From NCBI RefSeq assembly GCF_022647325.1, contig NZ_CP071405.1:248001-312000 (forward strand): DNA of 64,000 nucleotides, read 5' to 3'. Shown here piece by piece: positions 1 through 9,038 of this stretch. How positions within the stretch are numbered: position 1 is the first letter of the stretch; every line of letters begins with the position of its first letter. The position numbers and the translations under genes are program-made. The stretch comes from Pantoea deleyi. GTDB lineage: Bacteria; Pseudomonadota; Gammaproteobacteria; Enterobacterales; Enterobacteriaceae. Below the pieces are notes generated by a model. The model worked only from the letters and a program-made list of their open reading frames with translations, was not told the DNA's origin and searched no databases.

Positions 1-812
1 GGGGCGCAGAGGGTGTGCAGCCGGGCCAGCGGGTGGCGCTGATGCCCTATATCTCCTGCCTGCAGTGTGATGCCTGTCAGAGCGGCCGCACCAACTGCTG
101 TGAGCAGATTTCTGTGATTGGCGTGCATCAGGATGGCGGCTTCTGCGACTACCTGAGCGTGCCGGTCAGCACATTACTGGTGGTGGATGCGGTGGCACCG
201 GAGGCGGCTGCGCTGATTGAGCCATTTGCCATCAGCGCCCATGCGGTGCGGCGTGCTGCGGTGGCGGCGGACGAGCAGGTGCTGGTGGTCGGTGCCGGGC
301 CGATCGGGCTGGGCGTTGCCGCGATTGCAGCCGCCAGCGGCGCCCGGGTGGTGGTTGCCGACACCAGCGAATATCGTCGCCAGCATGTCGCCGATCGCCT
401 TGGCCTGGCCGCACTCGATCCCGCGGAGGCGACCTTTACCACAGCGCTGCGCGACCAGTTTGGAGGCCGGCTGGCGCTAAAAGTGATCGACGCTACCGGC
501 AATCCGGCTGCGATGAACAATGCGGTTAACCTGATGCGGCACGGCGGCACCGTCGTCTATGTCGGCCTGCACAAAGGCGATCTGGTGATCCCGGACAGTG
601 AGTTCCACAAGAAAGAGACCACGCTGATGGGCAGCCGCAACGCCACCCGCGAGGATTTTGACCGGGTATGCGCGCTGATGGCCAGCGGCCAGTTACGCGC
701 CGACATGATGCTCAATCACCATCTGGCCTTCTCCACGCTGGATCAGACATTTGAAGCGCAGGTGATCACGAACCGCGAACTGATCAAAGCCGTGATTCAT
801 TTCGACCGCTAA
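1..812 (+). CDS. Zinc-dependent alcohol/polyol dehydrogenase, 3' part (5' end outside window)
   Basis: The reading frame is open from base 3, so the gene begins before the window; 269 residues are visible. It belongs to the medium-chain zinc alcohol dehydrogenase family (sorbitol, threonine and RspB-like members), which oxidises secondary alcohols or sugar acids with NAD(P). The structural zinc lobe is intact: cysteines at visible residues 19, 22, 25 and 33 in a C-x2-C-x2-C-x7-C pattern. A Rossmann motif VGAGPIGLG follows. The catalytic-zinc GHE segment would lie in the missing part. The substrate cannot be read from the sequence. It converges on the nucleoside hydrolase gene with a gap of 6 bases. 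Confidence 0.85.
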   Translation, partial: GAEGVQPGQRVALMPYISCLQCDACQSGRTNCCEQISVIGVHQDGGFCDYLSVPVSTLLVVDAVAPEAAALIEPFAISAHAVRRAAVAADEQVLVVGAGPIGLGVAAIAAASGARVVVADTSEYRRQHVADRLGLAALDPAEATFTTALRDQFGGRLALKVIDATGNPAAMNNAVNLMRHGGTVVYVGLHKGDLVIPDSEFHKKETTLMGSRNATREDFDRVCALMASGQLRADMMLNHHLAFSTLDQTFEAQVITNRELIKAVIHFDR

Positions 813-818
813 CGGGCT

Positions 819-1742
819 TCAGGGCGGGGCGGTCAGGGTTTCAAAGAAGTGCGCCCGCACCGCGTCTGCATCCACGCCGAGCGCGACACGCTGGGCGGGC
901 AGATCGGCAAACGGATCCTGGCGGGAGGCGAGCGCACTCCGTTTGCGCACCGTCTGGCCGCAGGCGATCCCCTCGGTGATGACGCGCAGCGGGCTTTCTA
1001 TGAGGGTAAAGGCCTGGGGCAGCGTCAGCCACGCCACCGCCAGGGTATCGTGCAGCGCCATGCCGCTGAACCCCTCTTTTGCCAGGCTGTAAGCCAGATA
1101 AGGGCGACAGATCGCACTCAGCACCGGCTGATTCAGGCGCTGCACCTCATCGCCGCTGATTAACACCTTATGCGTGACATCCAGCGGGATCACCACCACC
1201 TTCAGCGCCGAGGCCAGCACCTGGTCGGCGGCGTGCGGATCTTTCCAGATATTGAATTCGCTGAAGGGCGTGACGTTGCCGCTGTGGCCGTCGGTGCCAA
1301 AGGCGCCGCCCATGATCACCAGCTCTTTCACCAGCGGAATGATATCCGGCGCCTGATTAATGGCCGTGGCGATATTGGTCAGCGGCCCTATCGCCACCAG
1401 CGTGATCTGATGCGGCTGCGCCCGAACGCTGTCGATAATAAACTGCACCGCGCCCGGTGCCTGATCGCTGTAGCGATTTTCAAAGGCATCGCCCAGCCCG
1501 TCCTGACCGTGCAGCGCGGCCGGGGCAGAGGGTGCCAGCGCCAGCGGCCGTGAACAGCCGCGGTAAACTTCCGCCTCAATCGCCATTTTCCCGCAAAACA
1601 GCCGGGCATTTTTTACCGCCTGACCCACCGGCACATTGCCGAATACCGTGGTAATCCCCAGCAGATGCTGCGTCCGCGCCGCATAGGCCAGCGCGAAGGC
1701 GTCATCGACGCCGATATCAGTGTCAAAAATCAGGGTACGCAT
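819..1742 (-). CDS. Inosine/uridine-preferring nucleoside hydrolase family protein
   Basis: A 307-residue protein of the IU-NH family, which cleaves the N-glycosidic bond of ribonucleosides to ribose and free base (RihA/B/C in E. coli). The N-terminal calcium-binding signature DTDIGVDDA lies at residues 7-15. A later GMALHDTLAV segment carries the histidine and aspartate expected at the far side of the active site. Length matches the family (about 305-315). The ATG at 1742 opens directly on the conserved N-terminal strand (MRTLIFDTD). It stands alone, divergent from the fluoride riboswitch/crcB unit. Base preference cannot be predicted. Confidence 0.88.
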   Translation of the reverse strand: MRTLIFDTDIGVDDAFALAYAARTQHLLGITTVFGNVPVGQAVKNARLFCGKMAIEAEVYRGCSRPLALAPSAPAALHGQDGLGDAFENRYSDQAPGAVQFIIDSVRAQPHQITLVAIGPLTNIATAINQAPDIIPLVKELVIMGGAFGTDGHSGNVTPFSEFNIWKDPHAADQVLASALKVVVIPLDVTHKVLISGDEVQRLNQPVLSAICRPYLAYSLAKEGFSGMALHDTLAVAWLTLPQAFTLIESPLRVITEGIACGQTVRKRSALASRQDPFADLPAQRVALGVDADAVRAHFFETLTAPP

Positions 1743-1852
1743 TGGATCTCCGCAACAGGCTGTAAAGCATCAGCATTACCCCGTCAGCCGCGCCGCCGTC
1801 AAGCGATTCAGGCACGCTTGCCAGCCGCAGACGGGCATCGTATTATCAGCGG

Positions 1853-1954
1853 CTCAAGGTGATGGCGTGCCACCTTTCCCAACCGCCGGTGGGCTTAACA
1901 CCGGCTGATGACGCCTGACACTCAATCCTTTCGCGGGAGCTGAGGTGTCAGGCG
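1853..1954 (+). promoter_or_regulatory. Fluoride (crcB) riboswitch with a possible switching stem
   Basis: Elements of the fluoride riboswitch are in order. GGTG (1858-1861) pairs with CACC (1871-1874). GCCGGTG (1885-1891) pairs with CACCGGC (1899-1905). The conserved AACCGCC and CTGATGACGCC blocks are present. GGCGT (1864-1868) can pair with ACGCC (1911-1915) as the pseudoknot. The 3' strand of that pseudoknot also belongs to a perfect 10-bp stem, CGCCTGACAC (1912-1921) with GTGTCAGGCG (1945-1954), so the two folds exclude each other. The fluoride exporter gene starts 57 nt further on. Identification rests on remembered consensus. Confidence 0.88.
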
Positions 1955-2011
1955 CTGTTTATCTCTGCCTTTCCCCTCAGCCCGGCGTGAATCTGCAATC
2001 AGGAGCAGAAT

Positions 2012-2389
2012 ATGTTGAAACCTTTACTGGCTGTGATGATCGGCGGCTCGGCCGGCTGTGTGCTGCGCTGGTTCTTCTCGGTGCGCTTCAATGCGCTGTT
2101 TCCCAATCTGCCGCCCGGCACCCTGCTGGTGAATCTGATCGGCGGTCTGGTGATCGGCGGGGCGATGGCCTGGTTTGTCCGTCATCCGGACATCGACCCG
2201 ATCTGGAAACTGCTAATCGTCACCGGACTGTGCGGCGGGCTGACGACCTTCTCCTCTTTCACGGCAGAATTGATGGGCTTGCTACAATCAGGGAAGTATC
2301 TCTGGGCGATGGCCAGTGCGCTGGTGCATGTGATTGGCTCGCTGCTGATGGCGTTTGCCGGTTTTGCGCTGGTAACGCTGCTGGGCTGA
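2012..2389 (+). CDS. crcB: Fluoride exporter CrcB/Fluc
   Basis: A 125-residue inner-membrane protein with four hydrophobic segments, the size of single-domain Fluc channels that work as dual-topology dimers and let fluoride leave the cytoplasm. Family landmarks are visible: GGSAGCVLRW near the N-terminus, GTLLVNLIGG around residues 34-43 and GLCGGLTTFSSF around residues 75-86, which includes the pore Phe residues and the sodium-site TTFS. An AGGAGCAG ribosome site precedes the ATG. It follows a fluoride riboswitch, so expression should rise with fluoride. A 7-bp hairpin, GCTGACC/GGTCAGC (2385-2401), overlaps the stop codon. Confidence 0.95.
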   Translation: MLKPLLAVMIGGSAGCVLRWFFSVRFNALFPNLPPGTLLVNLIGGLVIGGAMAWFVRHPDIDPIWKLLIVTGLCGGLTTFSSFTAELMGLLQSGKYLWAMASALVHVIGSLLMAFAGFALVTLLG

Positions 2390-2497
2390 CCGCAGGTCAG
2401 CGGGCCGCGACGCGCCAGAGATCGAGAGGGATTCAGGTGACGCGCAGAGGGCGCGGAGCCTGAACTCGCCGATTATTCCGGACGAAGGATCAGAGCC

Positions 2498-3313
2498 ATG
2501 CGAACCCAACCGACCTTCCTTAACCTGGTGCTGTTGAGCGGTGAACCCTGTCAGAAACTGCAGGCGGCGCGTGACGCCGGTTTCGATCAGGTGGAGATCT
2601 GGCGCGAAGATGTTGAGGCGCACAGCGGTGGCGCGGCAGCGCTGGCGGAGATCGCCGCCCGCCAGGGGCCAGGCTTTACCAATCTTCAGGTGCTGCGTGA
2701 TTTCAGCGGCGCACCGGGTGAGCTGCGCGCGCAGAAGCGCGAAGAGCTGCGGCAGTTTATTCAGATGGCTCAGGCGCTGGGCTGCGACACCATTCAGGCC
2801 CCGGCCACGACCCGCGAGGATTGCTGCGCCGATCAGATCGATGACGACCTGCGCTGGATGGCGTCGGAAGCCGCGCGTCACAACATGCGCATCATGTATG
2901 AACCCATGGCCTGGTGCAGCGTGGATAACACACTGCCGCTGGCGTGGCAGCGACTGCAGCGGCTCGATCAGCCCAATATCGGGCTGGTGGTCGATCTCTT
3001 TCATATCTGCGCGCGGGGCGGTGATGCATCACAGCTCGATGGTATTCCCGCCGATCGCATCTATGAAGTGCAACTCTGCGATATGGCCGCCGTTCCCGCA
3101 CAGGATAAGCAGAGCCTGATGGCGATGGCGAAGCACCAGCGTCTGCTGCCTGGTGAAGGGATTATCGACGTTGAACGCTTCGTGGATAAGCTGAAAAGCG
3201 CGGGCTATCAGGGGCCGGTGGGCATTGAGGTCTTTAACGATGCGCTGAAACGCCTGCCGCCCGGCGATGCCGCCAGCCGGGCCTGGCAGGCGTTAACCCG
3301 CTGCTGGGGCTAA
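2498..3313 (+). CDS. Sugar phosphate isomerase/epimerase-like TIM barrel protein
   Basis: A 271-residue member of the xylose isomerase-like/AP endonuclease family 2 barrel superfamily. Metal-ligand positions typical of the fold can be seen: a glutamate in MYEPMAW, the DLFH pair after strand 6, an aspartate in QLCD and a C-terminal glutamate in GIEVFND. A GAAGGATCAG ribosome site precedes the ATG. Members act on inosose, hydroxypyruvate, tagatose or ketohexoses, so the substrate is open. It is not next to the iol genes at the other end of the window. Its last 4 bases overlap the end of the convergent ypfH-like gene. Confidence 0.8.
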   Translation: MRTQPTFLNLVLLSGEPCQKLQAARDAGFDQVEIWREDVEAHSGGAAALAEIAARQGPGFTNLQVLRDFSGAPGELRAQKREELRQFIQMAQALGCDTIQAPATTREDCCADQIDDDLRWMASEAARHNMRIMYEPMAWCSVDNTLPLAWQRLQRLDQPNIGLVVDLFHICARGGDASQLDGIPADRIYEVQLCDMAAVPAQDKQSLMAMAKHQRLLPGEGIIDVERFVDKLKSAGYQGPVGIEVFNDALKRLPPGDAASRAWQALTRCWG

Positions 3314-3915
3314 TCCTGTAAGCACTGCGCGATAAACGCGGCGGCGTGCATCGCGCCCTGCGCGGAGATGGTGTGGCCGGTCGCGGGTTCAAAACGTGCT
3401 TCAACCGGCACTGCGGCGGCCCGGAGCCGGGCGGCGGCAGATTCGCTCTCCTGCCACGGGATCACCTCATCGGCCTGACCGTGGATCAGCAGCGCAGGCA
3501 GATGAGCCTGCGGCGTCAGTTCGCCATCAACCGCCAGACGGCCGGAAAAGGCGACCACGCCCGCCAGCGGATAACGGCCGGAGGCCAGCGCATCCAGCGC
3601 CATGATCGACCCCTGTGAGAAACCCACCAGCACCACATCCTGCCAGCGGTCGGCAAAGCCGTGCTGCGCCATCACCCTGCTGAGCGTCGCGTCAAACGCC
3701 GCCCGTGCCGCTCGTACGCGGCCCGGCCGGTTCGCCGGCGTCACGTCCGTCAGGCTGAACCACTGATAACCCAGGCCGACGGGAAAAGGTTCCGGGGCAT
3801 CGGGCGAGGCAAACACCACATCCGGCAACAGCGTCGCCCAGTGACGGCCAATCGGCGCCAGATCGTCGCCGTTGCTGCCCACGCCATGCAGAAAAATCAC
3901 CAGTGCCTTTGCCAT
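3310..3915 (-). CDS. ypfH: Phospholipase/carboxylesterase family serine hydrolase (YpfH-like)
   Basis: A 201-residue alpha/beta hydrolase of the acyl-protein thioesterase/carboxylesterase family. The oxyanion HGVG segment is at residues 10-13. The nucleophile Ser100 lies in GFSQGS, and Asp149 (HGQADE) and His181 (TGH) complete the triad. No signal peptide is present, so it acts in the cytosol. It starts 10 nt after the glutathionyl-hydroquinone reductase gene on the same strand, behind an AGGAG site, so the two are probably co-transcribed. The symbol is by similarity to E. coli YpfH; the natural ester substrate is not known. Confidence 0.8.
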   Translation of the reverse strand: MAKALVIFLHGVGSNGDDLAPIGRHWATLLPDVVFASPDAPEPFPVGLGYQWFSLTDVTPANRPGRVRAARAAFDATLSRVMAQHGFADRWQDVVLVGFSQGSIMALDALASGRYPLAGVVAFSGRLAVDGELTPQAHLPALLIHGQADEVIPWQESESAAARLRAAAVPVEARFEPATGHTISAQGAMHAAAFIAQCLQD

Positions 3916-3925
3916 CGTTGCTCCT

Positions 3926-4867
3926 TTAAAAACCGTATTCGCTCAGATCGGGGCCGGCCGGAACAATCCCGTTCGGATTCAGCGCCTTGATCGAATAGTA
4001 ACCCTGTTTGATATGGTCCATATTGACCGTTTCGCGTATGCCAGAGACCGACAGCATGCTCTTAAGATAGCGATTCAGCAGCGTATAGTCGCGTATCCGG
4101 CGCAGGTTGCATTTGAACAGGCCATGATAGGCCGCGTCAAAGCGGATCAGGGTGACGAACAGCCGGATATCGGTTTCCGTCAGCCGCTCACCCAGCAGGA
4201 AGGTGCGACCATCGCCCAGCAGGGCTTCCAGTTCATCGAGCTGGCTGAAGACGTCACTGAACGCCGCCTGATAGCTCACCGGCGTGGTGGCGAAGCCCGC
4301 GCGGTAAACGCCATTGTTGAGGCGCGGATAGAGGCTCTCGTTCAGCGCATCAATCTCCGCACGCAGCGCCGCCGGATAGAGGTCGATACGGTTGTCGGCC
4401 AGATCGCCAAAGCCGCTGTTAAACATGCGCACAATGTCCGCCGATTCGTTGCTGACGATGGTGCCGGTTTTCTTGTCCCACAAGACCGGCACGGTGGCGC
4501 GGCCCGTGTAATCAGGCGCAACCCGGGTGTAGATCTCGTGCAGGTACTGCGCGTTGTTCAGCGGATCGGCCTGTGCGCCAGGGTAGTGACCGAAGCGCCA
4601 GCCCTGTGCGCCGAGCTGTGGCTCAACAACCGTAACGCTAATCAGCGACGCCAGTCCTTTAAGTTGACGGGCGATCAGGGCGCGTGACGCCCACGGGCAG
4701 ATCAGCGCCACATAGAGATGGTAGCGGTCGGGTTCGGCAGCAAACGCCGTGGAGCCATCGCTGCTGATAAAATGCCGGAAACCGGACGTCTGACGAACAA
4801 AACCGCCCTGTTTATCGGTGGCCTGCACCGGATGCCAGTCACTACTCCATTTGCCCTCTACTAACAT
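3926..4867 (-). CDS. yqjG: Glutathionyl-hydroquinone reductase (YqjG/ECM4 family)
   Basis: A 313-residue omega-class-like glutathione S-transferase. The catalytic motif CPWA is at residues 57-60, where Cys57 takes the glutathionyl group from glutathionyl-hydroquinones in a GSH-dependent reduction. The family's N-terminal FxxWxxDWHP-type segment and the C-terminal all-helical domain are present, and the length fits YqjG (about 328). It lies between a LysR regulator gene upstream and the esterase gene downstream on the same strand, a plausible quinone/electrophile response unit. The control link to the LysR protein is inference. Confidence 0.9.
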   Translation of the reverse strand: MLVEGKWSSDWHPVQATDKQGGFVRQTSGFRHFISSDGSTAFAAEPDRYHLYVALICPWASRALIARQLKGLASLISVTVVEPQLGAQGWRFGHYPGAQADPLNNAQYLHEIYTRVAPDYTGRATVPVLWDKKTGTIVSNESADIVRMFNSGFGDLADNRIDLYPAALRAEIDALNESLYPRLNNGVYRAGFATTPVSYQAAFSDVFSQLDELEALLGDGRTFLLGERLTETDIRLFVTLIRFDAAYHGLFKCNLRRIRDYTLLNRYLKSMLSVSGIRETVNMDHIKQGYYSIKALNPNGIVPAGPDLSEYGF

Positions 4868-4965
4868 CGTGCGACTCCTCTGTGATTTGAACCGCAGCTT
4901 AACTGATGACTAAACGGCTGATAATCCGGTCACAAAGACAATCATTTATTCCATTATGGAAGAAA

Positions 4966-5871
4966 TCACGCGGGCGGATGGCGGGTAAAGTGGGTAACCA
5001 GGAAGTCGATGAGGAGGCGCGCCCGATGGGCCAGATGGCGGGCGGGCGGATAGACCGCAAACAGGCCCAGCGGCGGGGTATCGAAGTTCTCCAGCACGCG
5101 GACAATCTCCCCGCGCTGCAGCGCAGGGGCCGCGATAAAGCCGGGCAGGCGCGCAATCCCCAGACCCGCTACCGCCGCCTGCAGGCAGGCTTCGGTGTTG
5201 GCGAAGCGCAGACGGCCCCGGACCGGCACCGTGACGATCTCATGGTTGTCCTCGCCGCCGCTGAACGGCCAGTGCCAGGGATCGCGAAAATTGGTGTCGA
5301 TAACGCACTGGTGCTGCGCCATGTCGCGCCAGTGCTGCGGGGTGCCGAACTGCTCAAGGTAGACCGGTGAGGCGGCGATGCGCACATGCACCTCGCCCAG
5401 CTTACGGGCCACCAGGCTGCTGTCGCTGAGGTTGCCGATCCGGATCGCCATATCGAAGCCCTCATCGACGATGTTGACCGCCCGATCGGAAAAGCTGACA
5501 TCCAGTTCAATCAGCGGATAGCGTCGCGCAAAGGCGACCAGCACCTGAGAGAGTACCGCCGTGCCGAAGGAGCCGGGTGCGCTGATCTTCAGCCTGCCGG
5601 TGGGGGTGGTGGCGCTTTCGCGCACGCTGGCATCCAGCGTCTCAAAGGCGTCCAGCAGGTGTTTTACCCGCTCATAGTAGCTGCGGCCGACATCGGTCGG
5701 CGACAGGGCGCGCGTGCTGCGCTTGAACAGCTGCACACCGAGCTGCTGCTCCAGCTTTGAAACCAGCTTGGAGGCCTGACTGCTGCTGGTGCCGAGACGA
5801 AGCGCCGCCGCCGAAAAGCTGCCGGTTTCCAGCACCGTGACAAACATCCGGTCACAATCGAGTCGATCCAT
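4966..5871 (-). CDS. LysR-family transcriptional regulator
   Basis: A 301-residue LysR protein of the CrgA/DhcR-like branch. A winged helix-turn-helix fills residues 1-60 (GSFSAAALRLGTSSSQASKLVSKLE), followed by the periplasmic-binding-like effector domain. I chose the ATG at 5871, where the conserved MDRLDCDRMFVTVLE begins. The frame stays open to 6027, but that start would overlap the divergent gene at 6013 and adds a non-homologous leader. It is upstream of and codirectional with yqjG-ypfH and divergent from the FemAB-like gene. The effector cannot be inferred. Confidence 0.87.
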   Translation of the reverse strand: MDRLDCDRMFVTVLETGSFSAAALRLGTSSSQASKLVSKLEQQLGVQLFKRSTRALSPTDVGRSYYERVKHLLDAFETLDASVRESATTPTGRLKISAPGSFGTAVLSQVLVAFARRYPLIELDVSFSDRAVNIVDEGFDMAIRIGNLSDSSLVARKLGEVHVRIAASPVYLEQFGTPQHWRDMAQHQCVIDTNFRDPWHWPFSGGEDNHEIVTVPVRGRLRFANTEACLQAAVAGLGIARLPGFIAAPALQRGEIVRVLENFDTPPLGLFAVYPPARHLAHRARLLIDFLVTHFTRHPPA

Positions 5872-6012
5872 GGCAAAGCCCTGCAAAGGTAAAGTCGCAG
5901 TATAGAGGCTGTCTGCAGGGGATGCAGCCTTCACTTTGTGTGCCTTAACCCTTTCGCCGGGGCGGAAAACCTGCTTGACTGACGCTCTGCCCGACGCTGT
6001 CTGGAGTATTTC

Positions 6013-7137
6013 ATGTCGCTGATTCACCTGACGTCACTGGCAGCCATCCCGGCCGCCGAGTGGGATGCGCTGTTGCCCGATGACCAGCCCTTTTTGCGCC
6101 ACGCCTTTCTGCTTACCTTAGAGCAGAGCGGCAGCGTCCGGCCTGAGTCAGGCTGGCAGCCCGATCATCTGCTGTGGCAGGAAAAGGGCGTGACCCGCGC
6201 CGCGCTGCCGGGCTACCAGAAATACCATTCACAGGGTGAGTATGTCTTCGATCACGCCTGGGCGGATGCCAGCCAGCGCGCCGGTATCCGCTACTATCCG
6301 AAATGGCTGGGGGCGATCCCCTTCAGTCCGGTCTGCGGCGCGCGCCTGCTGGGGGATCCCGCAGCCGCCGCGCAGCTGCTGTCGGCTCTGCCGGCAAGCC
6401 TGCTGCAGCATGGCCTGAGCGGGGCGCATATCAACTTCACCGATGCACAGGCTGATCGGCTGCTGGCCAGCCAGCCCGACTGGCTGTCACGGCTCGGTTG
6501 TCAGTATCACTGGCACAATCGCGGCTATCGCGACTTTCAGGATTTCCTGGATACGCTGATGTCACGCAAGCGCAAACAGCTGCGAAAAGAGCGCGAACAG
6601 GTGGCGCAGAGCGGTTTTGTGTTTGACCGCTATCGCGGTGACCAGCTGCGCGAAGAACAGTGGGATTTTGTCTACACCTGCTACGCCAACACCTATGCGG
6701 TGCGCGGTCAGCGGCCCTATCTGACGCGCGACTTTTTCAGCCTGCTGGCGGAGCGGATGCCGCAGAATATCGTGGTGGTGATCGCCCGTTTACAGCAGCA
6801 ACCGGCGGCGATGGCCTTTTACCTGCGGGACGGTCAGACGCTTTACGGTCGCTACTGGGGCTGCCTGGCGGAGTTTGACCGGCTGCACTTCGAAACCTGT
6901 TTCTATCAGGGAATGGAACTGGCGATTGAGGAGGGGCTGACGCGGTTCGATGCGGGTGCGCAGGGGGAACACAAGCTGGTGCGCGGCTTTGAGCCGCAGA
7001 TCACCCACTCCTGGCACTATCTGCTGCATCCCGGCCTGCGTGATGCCGTCGCTGATTTTCTGGTGCAGGAGCGGGAAGGCGTGCGGGGCTGGGCGGAAGA
7101 AGCCCGCGACGCCTTGCCCTATCGACGCGGCGATTAA
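6013..7137 (+). CDS. FemAB/GNAT-like protein of the COG3146 (DUF482) family
   Basis: A 374-residue cytosolic protein resembling the widespread DUF482 family, whose members carry two GNAT-like folds as in the peptidoglycan FemAB aminoacyl transferases. Typical blocks are YFPKW-type (here YYPKWLGAIPFSPVCGARLL), a basic SRKRKQLRKEREQV segment in the middle, and DAGAQGEHKLVRGFEP near the C-terminus. No member's substrate is firmly known to me. The stop overlaps the stop of the convergent ABC transporter gene by 4 bases. The start is the ATG at 6013, at the family's usual N-terminus. Confidence 0.78.
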   Translation: MSLIHLTSLAAIPAAEWDALLPDDQPFLRHAFLLTLEQSGSVRPESGWQPDHLLWQEKGVTRAALPGYQKYHSQGEYVFDHAWADASQRAGIRYYPKWLGAIPFSPVCGARLLGDPAAAAQLLSALPASLLQHGLSGAHINFTDAQADRLLASQPDWLSRLGCQYHWHNRGYRDFQDFLDTLMSRKRKQLRKEREQVAQSGFVFDRYRGDQLREEQWDFVYTCYANTYAVRGQRPYLTRDFFSLLAERMPQNIVVVIARLQQQPAAMAFYLRDGQTLYGRYWGCLAEFDRLHFETCFYQGMELAIEEGLTRFDAGAQGEHKLVRGFEPQITHSWHYLLHPGLRDAVADFLVQEREGVRGWAEEARDALPYRRGD

Positions 7138-8966
7138 TCGACGCCGACAAATCCTCCGGTCTGATGCTGCCAGAGCCGGGCATAGAGGCCGTTTTTCGCC
7201 AGCAGCTCGTGATGGCTGCCCATCTCGGCAATACCGCCTTTATCCAGCACCACCAGCCGATCCATCTTCGCGATGGTGGAGAGGCGGTGCGCAATGGCGA
7301 TCACGGTTTTGCCCTGCATGAGCGACTCCAGGCTCTCCTGAATGGCCGCTTCCACCTCGGAGTCGAGCGCTGAGGTGGCTTCATCCATGATCAGAACCGG
7401 CGCATCCTTCAGCAGCACACGGGCTATCGCCACGCGCTGACGCTGACCACCCGAGAGCTTCACGCCGCGTTCGCCGACGTGTGCATCCAGCCCGGTGCGG
7501 CCCTGCGCGTCGGAGAGCAGCGGAATAAACTCATCGGCGCGGGCGCGTTTCATCGCCAGCTGCAGCGCCTCGTCGCTGGCGTCGGGACGCCCGTAGAGCA
7601 GATTTTCACGGATGGAGCGGTGCAGGAGCGACGTGTCCTGGGTGACCATGCCAATCTGACTGCGCAGGCTCTCCTGCGTCACGGAGGCGATGTCCTGATC
7701 GTCGATCACAATCCGCCCGCTGTTCAGGTCATAGAGCCGCAGCAGCAGGTTAACCAGCGTCGATTTCCCGGCGCCCGACGGACCGATCAGACCGATCTTC
7801 TCGCCGGGCTTGATGTCGAGGTTAAACCCGTCGATCACCTGACGGCCGCCGCCATAATCGAAGCGCACATCCTCAAAGCGGATATTGCCGCGCGTCACCT
7901 TAAGCTGCGTCGCCTGCGGCGCATCCTGCACGCTCAGCGGCTGCGCGATGGTCTCCAGCCCATCCTGCACCATGCCGATATTCTCGAAGATGCCGTTGAC
8001 CACCCACATAATCCAGCCGGACATGTTGACCAGGCGGATCACCAGACCGGTCGCCAGCGCAATCGCACCGACACTGATTAACGACTGGCTCCACAGCCAG
8101 AGCGCCAGCCCGGAGGTAGAGACGATCAGCAGCCCGTTCAGGGCCGACAGCGTCAGATCCATGCTGGTGACCATGCGGCTGGCGTGCTGGGTTTTATCGG
8201 TCTGCTCCTGAATCGCCTGACGGGCATACTGACGTTCCAGATCGCTGTGCGCAAACAGTTTGATGGTGGCGATATTGGTGTAGCCATCCACGATCGTCCC
8301 CATCAGCTTCGAACGGGCCTCTGAGGAGACCACCGAGCGCGCCTTGACGCGCGGCACAAAGAAGCGCAGCGAGGCGCTGTAGGCGACCATCCACAGAATC
8401 AGCGGGATCATCAGCCGCCAGTCGGCACCGGCAAAGAGGACCAGCGAGGTGACGGCGTAGATCAGGACATGCCAGATGGCGTCGACCAGCTGCACCGCCG
8501 AGTCGCGCAGTGAATTGCCGGTCTGCATAATGCGCTGCGCAATGCGCCCGGCAAAGTCGCTCTGGAAGAAGTTGAGGCTCTGGCGCAGCACGTAGTTGTG
8601 ATGCTGCCAGCGGATCATGCTGGTCATGCCGGGGCTGATGCTCTGATGAACCAGCATGTCATGCAGGCCAATAAACAGCGGCCGCAGGATCAGCGCCACC
8701 GCCGCCATCCAGAGCAGCAGCGGCCAGTTATCCCGGAACAGGGTGGCGGGCGTGGAGTGATTGACCATATCGATGATGCGGCTCAGATAGCTGAACAGCG
8801 ACACTTCGATCAGGGCTGACGCCAGGCCCACCACCAGCAGGGCCGCAAAACTTGGCCAGACCTGCCGCAGATAGTAGAAGTAAAACGACCAGACCGTTGA
8901 AGGGGGCGAATCGGTAGGCGCGTCATGAAAAATATTGATAAAACGCTCAAAACGGCGATACAACAT
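7134..8966 (-). CDS. ABC-type exporter, fused permease and ATPase
   Basis: A 610-residue half-transporter with a six-helix membrane domain (about residues 25-330) followed by a nucleotide-binding domain. Walker A GPSGAGKST, the signature LSGGQRQRV and Walker B VLIMDEATSALD are intact, with a switch histidine in AHRLST. Such type IV exporters work as homodimers and move lipids, drugs or peptides outward. There is no N-terminal C39 peptidase domain: the frame opens with a short cytosolic stretch and then the first helix. It is divergent from yhhY. The substrate is unknown. Confidence 0.87.
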   Translation of the reverse strand: MLYRRFERFINIFHDAPTDSPPSTVWSFYFYYLRQVWPSFAALLVVGLASALIEVSLFSYLSRIIDMVNHSTPATLFRDNWPLLLWMAAVALILRPLFIGLHDMLVHQSISPGMTSMIRWQHHNYVLRQSLNFFQSDFAGRIAQRIMQTGNSLRDSAVQLVDAIWHVLIYAVTSLVLFAGADWRLMIPLILWMVAYSASLRFFVPRVKARSVVSSEARSKLMGTIVDGYTNIATIKLFAHSDLERQYARQAIQEQTDKTQHASRMVTSMDLTLSALNGLLIVSTSGLALWLWSQSLISVGAIALATGLVIRLVNMSGWIMWVVNGIFENIGMVQDGLETIAQPLSVQDAPQATQLKVTRGNIRFEDVRFDYGGGRQVIDGFNLDIKPGEKIGLIGPSGAGKSTLVNLLLRLYDLNSGRIVIDDQDIASVTQESLRSQIGMVTQDTSLLHRSIRENLLYGRPDASDEALQLAMKRARADEFIPLLSDAQGRTGLDAHVGERGVKLSGGQRQRVAIARVLLKDAPVLIMDEATSALDSEVEAAIQESLESLMQGKTVIAIAHRLSTIAKMDRLVVLDKGGIAEMGSHHELLAKNGLYARLWQHQTGGFVGVD

Positions 8967-9038
8967 AGCGATACTCTTTCCGTCCGGTAAAGAGCTACAG
9001 CTTAGTGCATGAACCCTGTTGAGCTAAAAGGAGAAAAT

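Noticed and set aside
2498-3313. The TIM-barrel gene as iolE
   Set aside because: The fold fits, but it lies over 50 kb from the iol genes and beside unrelated genes, so a specific inositol role is not supported.
5872-6027. Extended N-terminus of the LysR regulator at 4966-5871
   Set aside because: It would overlap the start of the divergent gene and precedes the conserved helix-turn-helix by 52 unrelated residues.
7134-8966. The ABC exporter as the transporter for the microcin-like peptide
   Set aside because: It lacks an N-terminal C39 peptidase domain, which would be needed to cut the Gly-Ala leader, and it lies more than 20 kb away.
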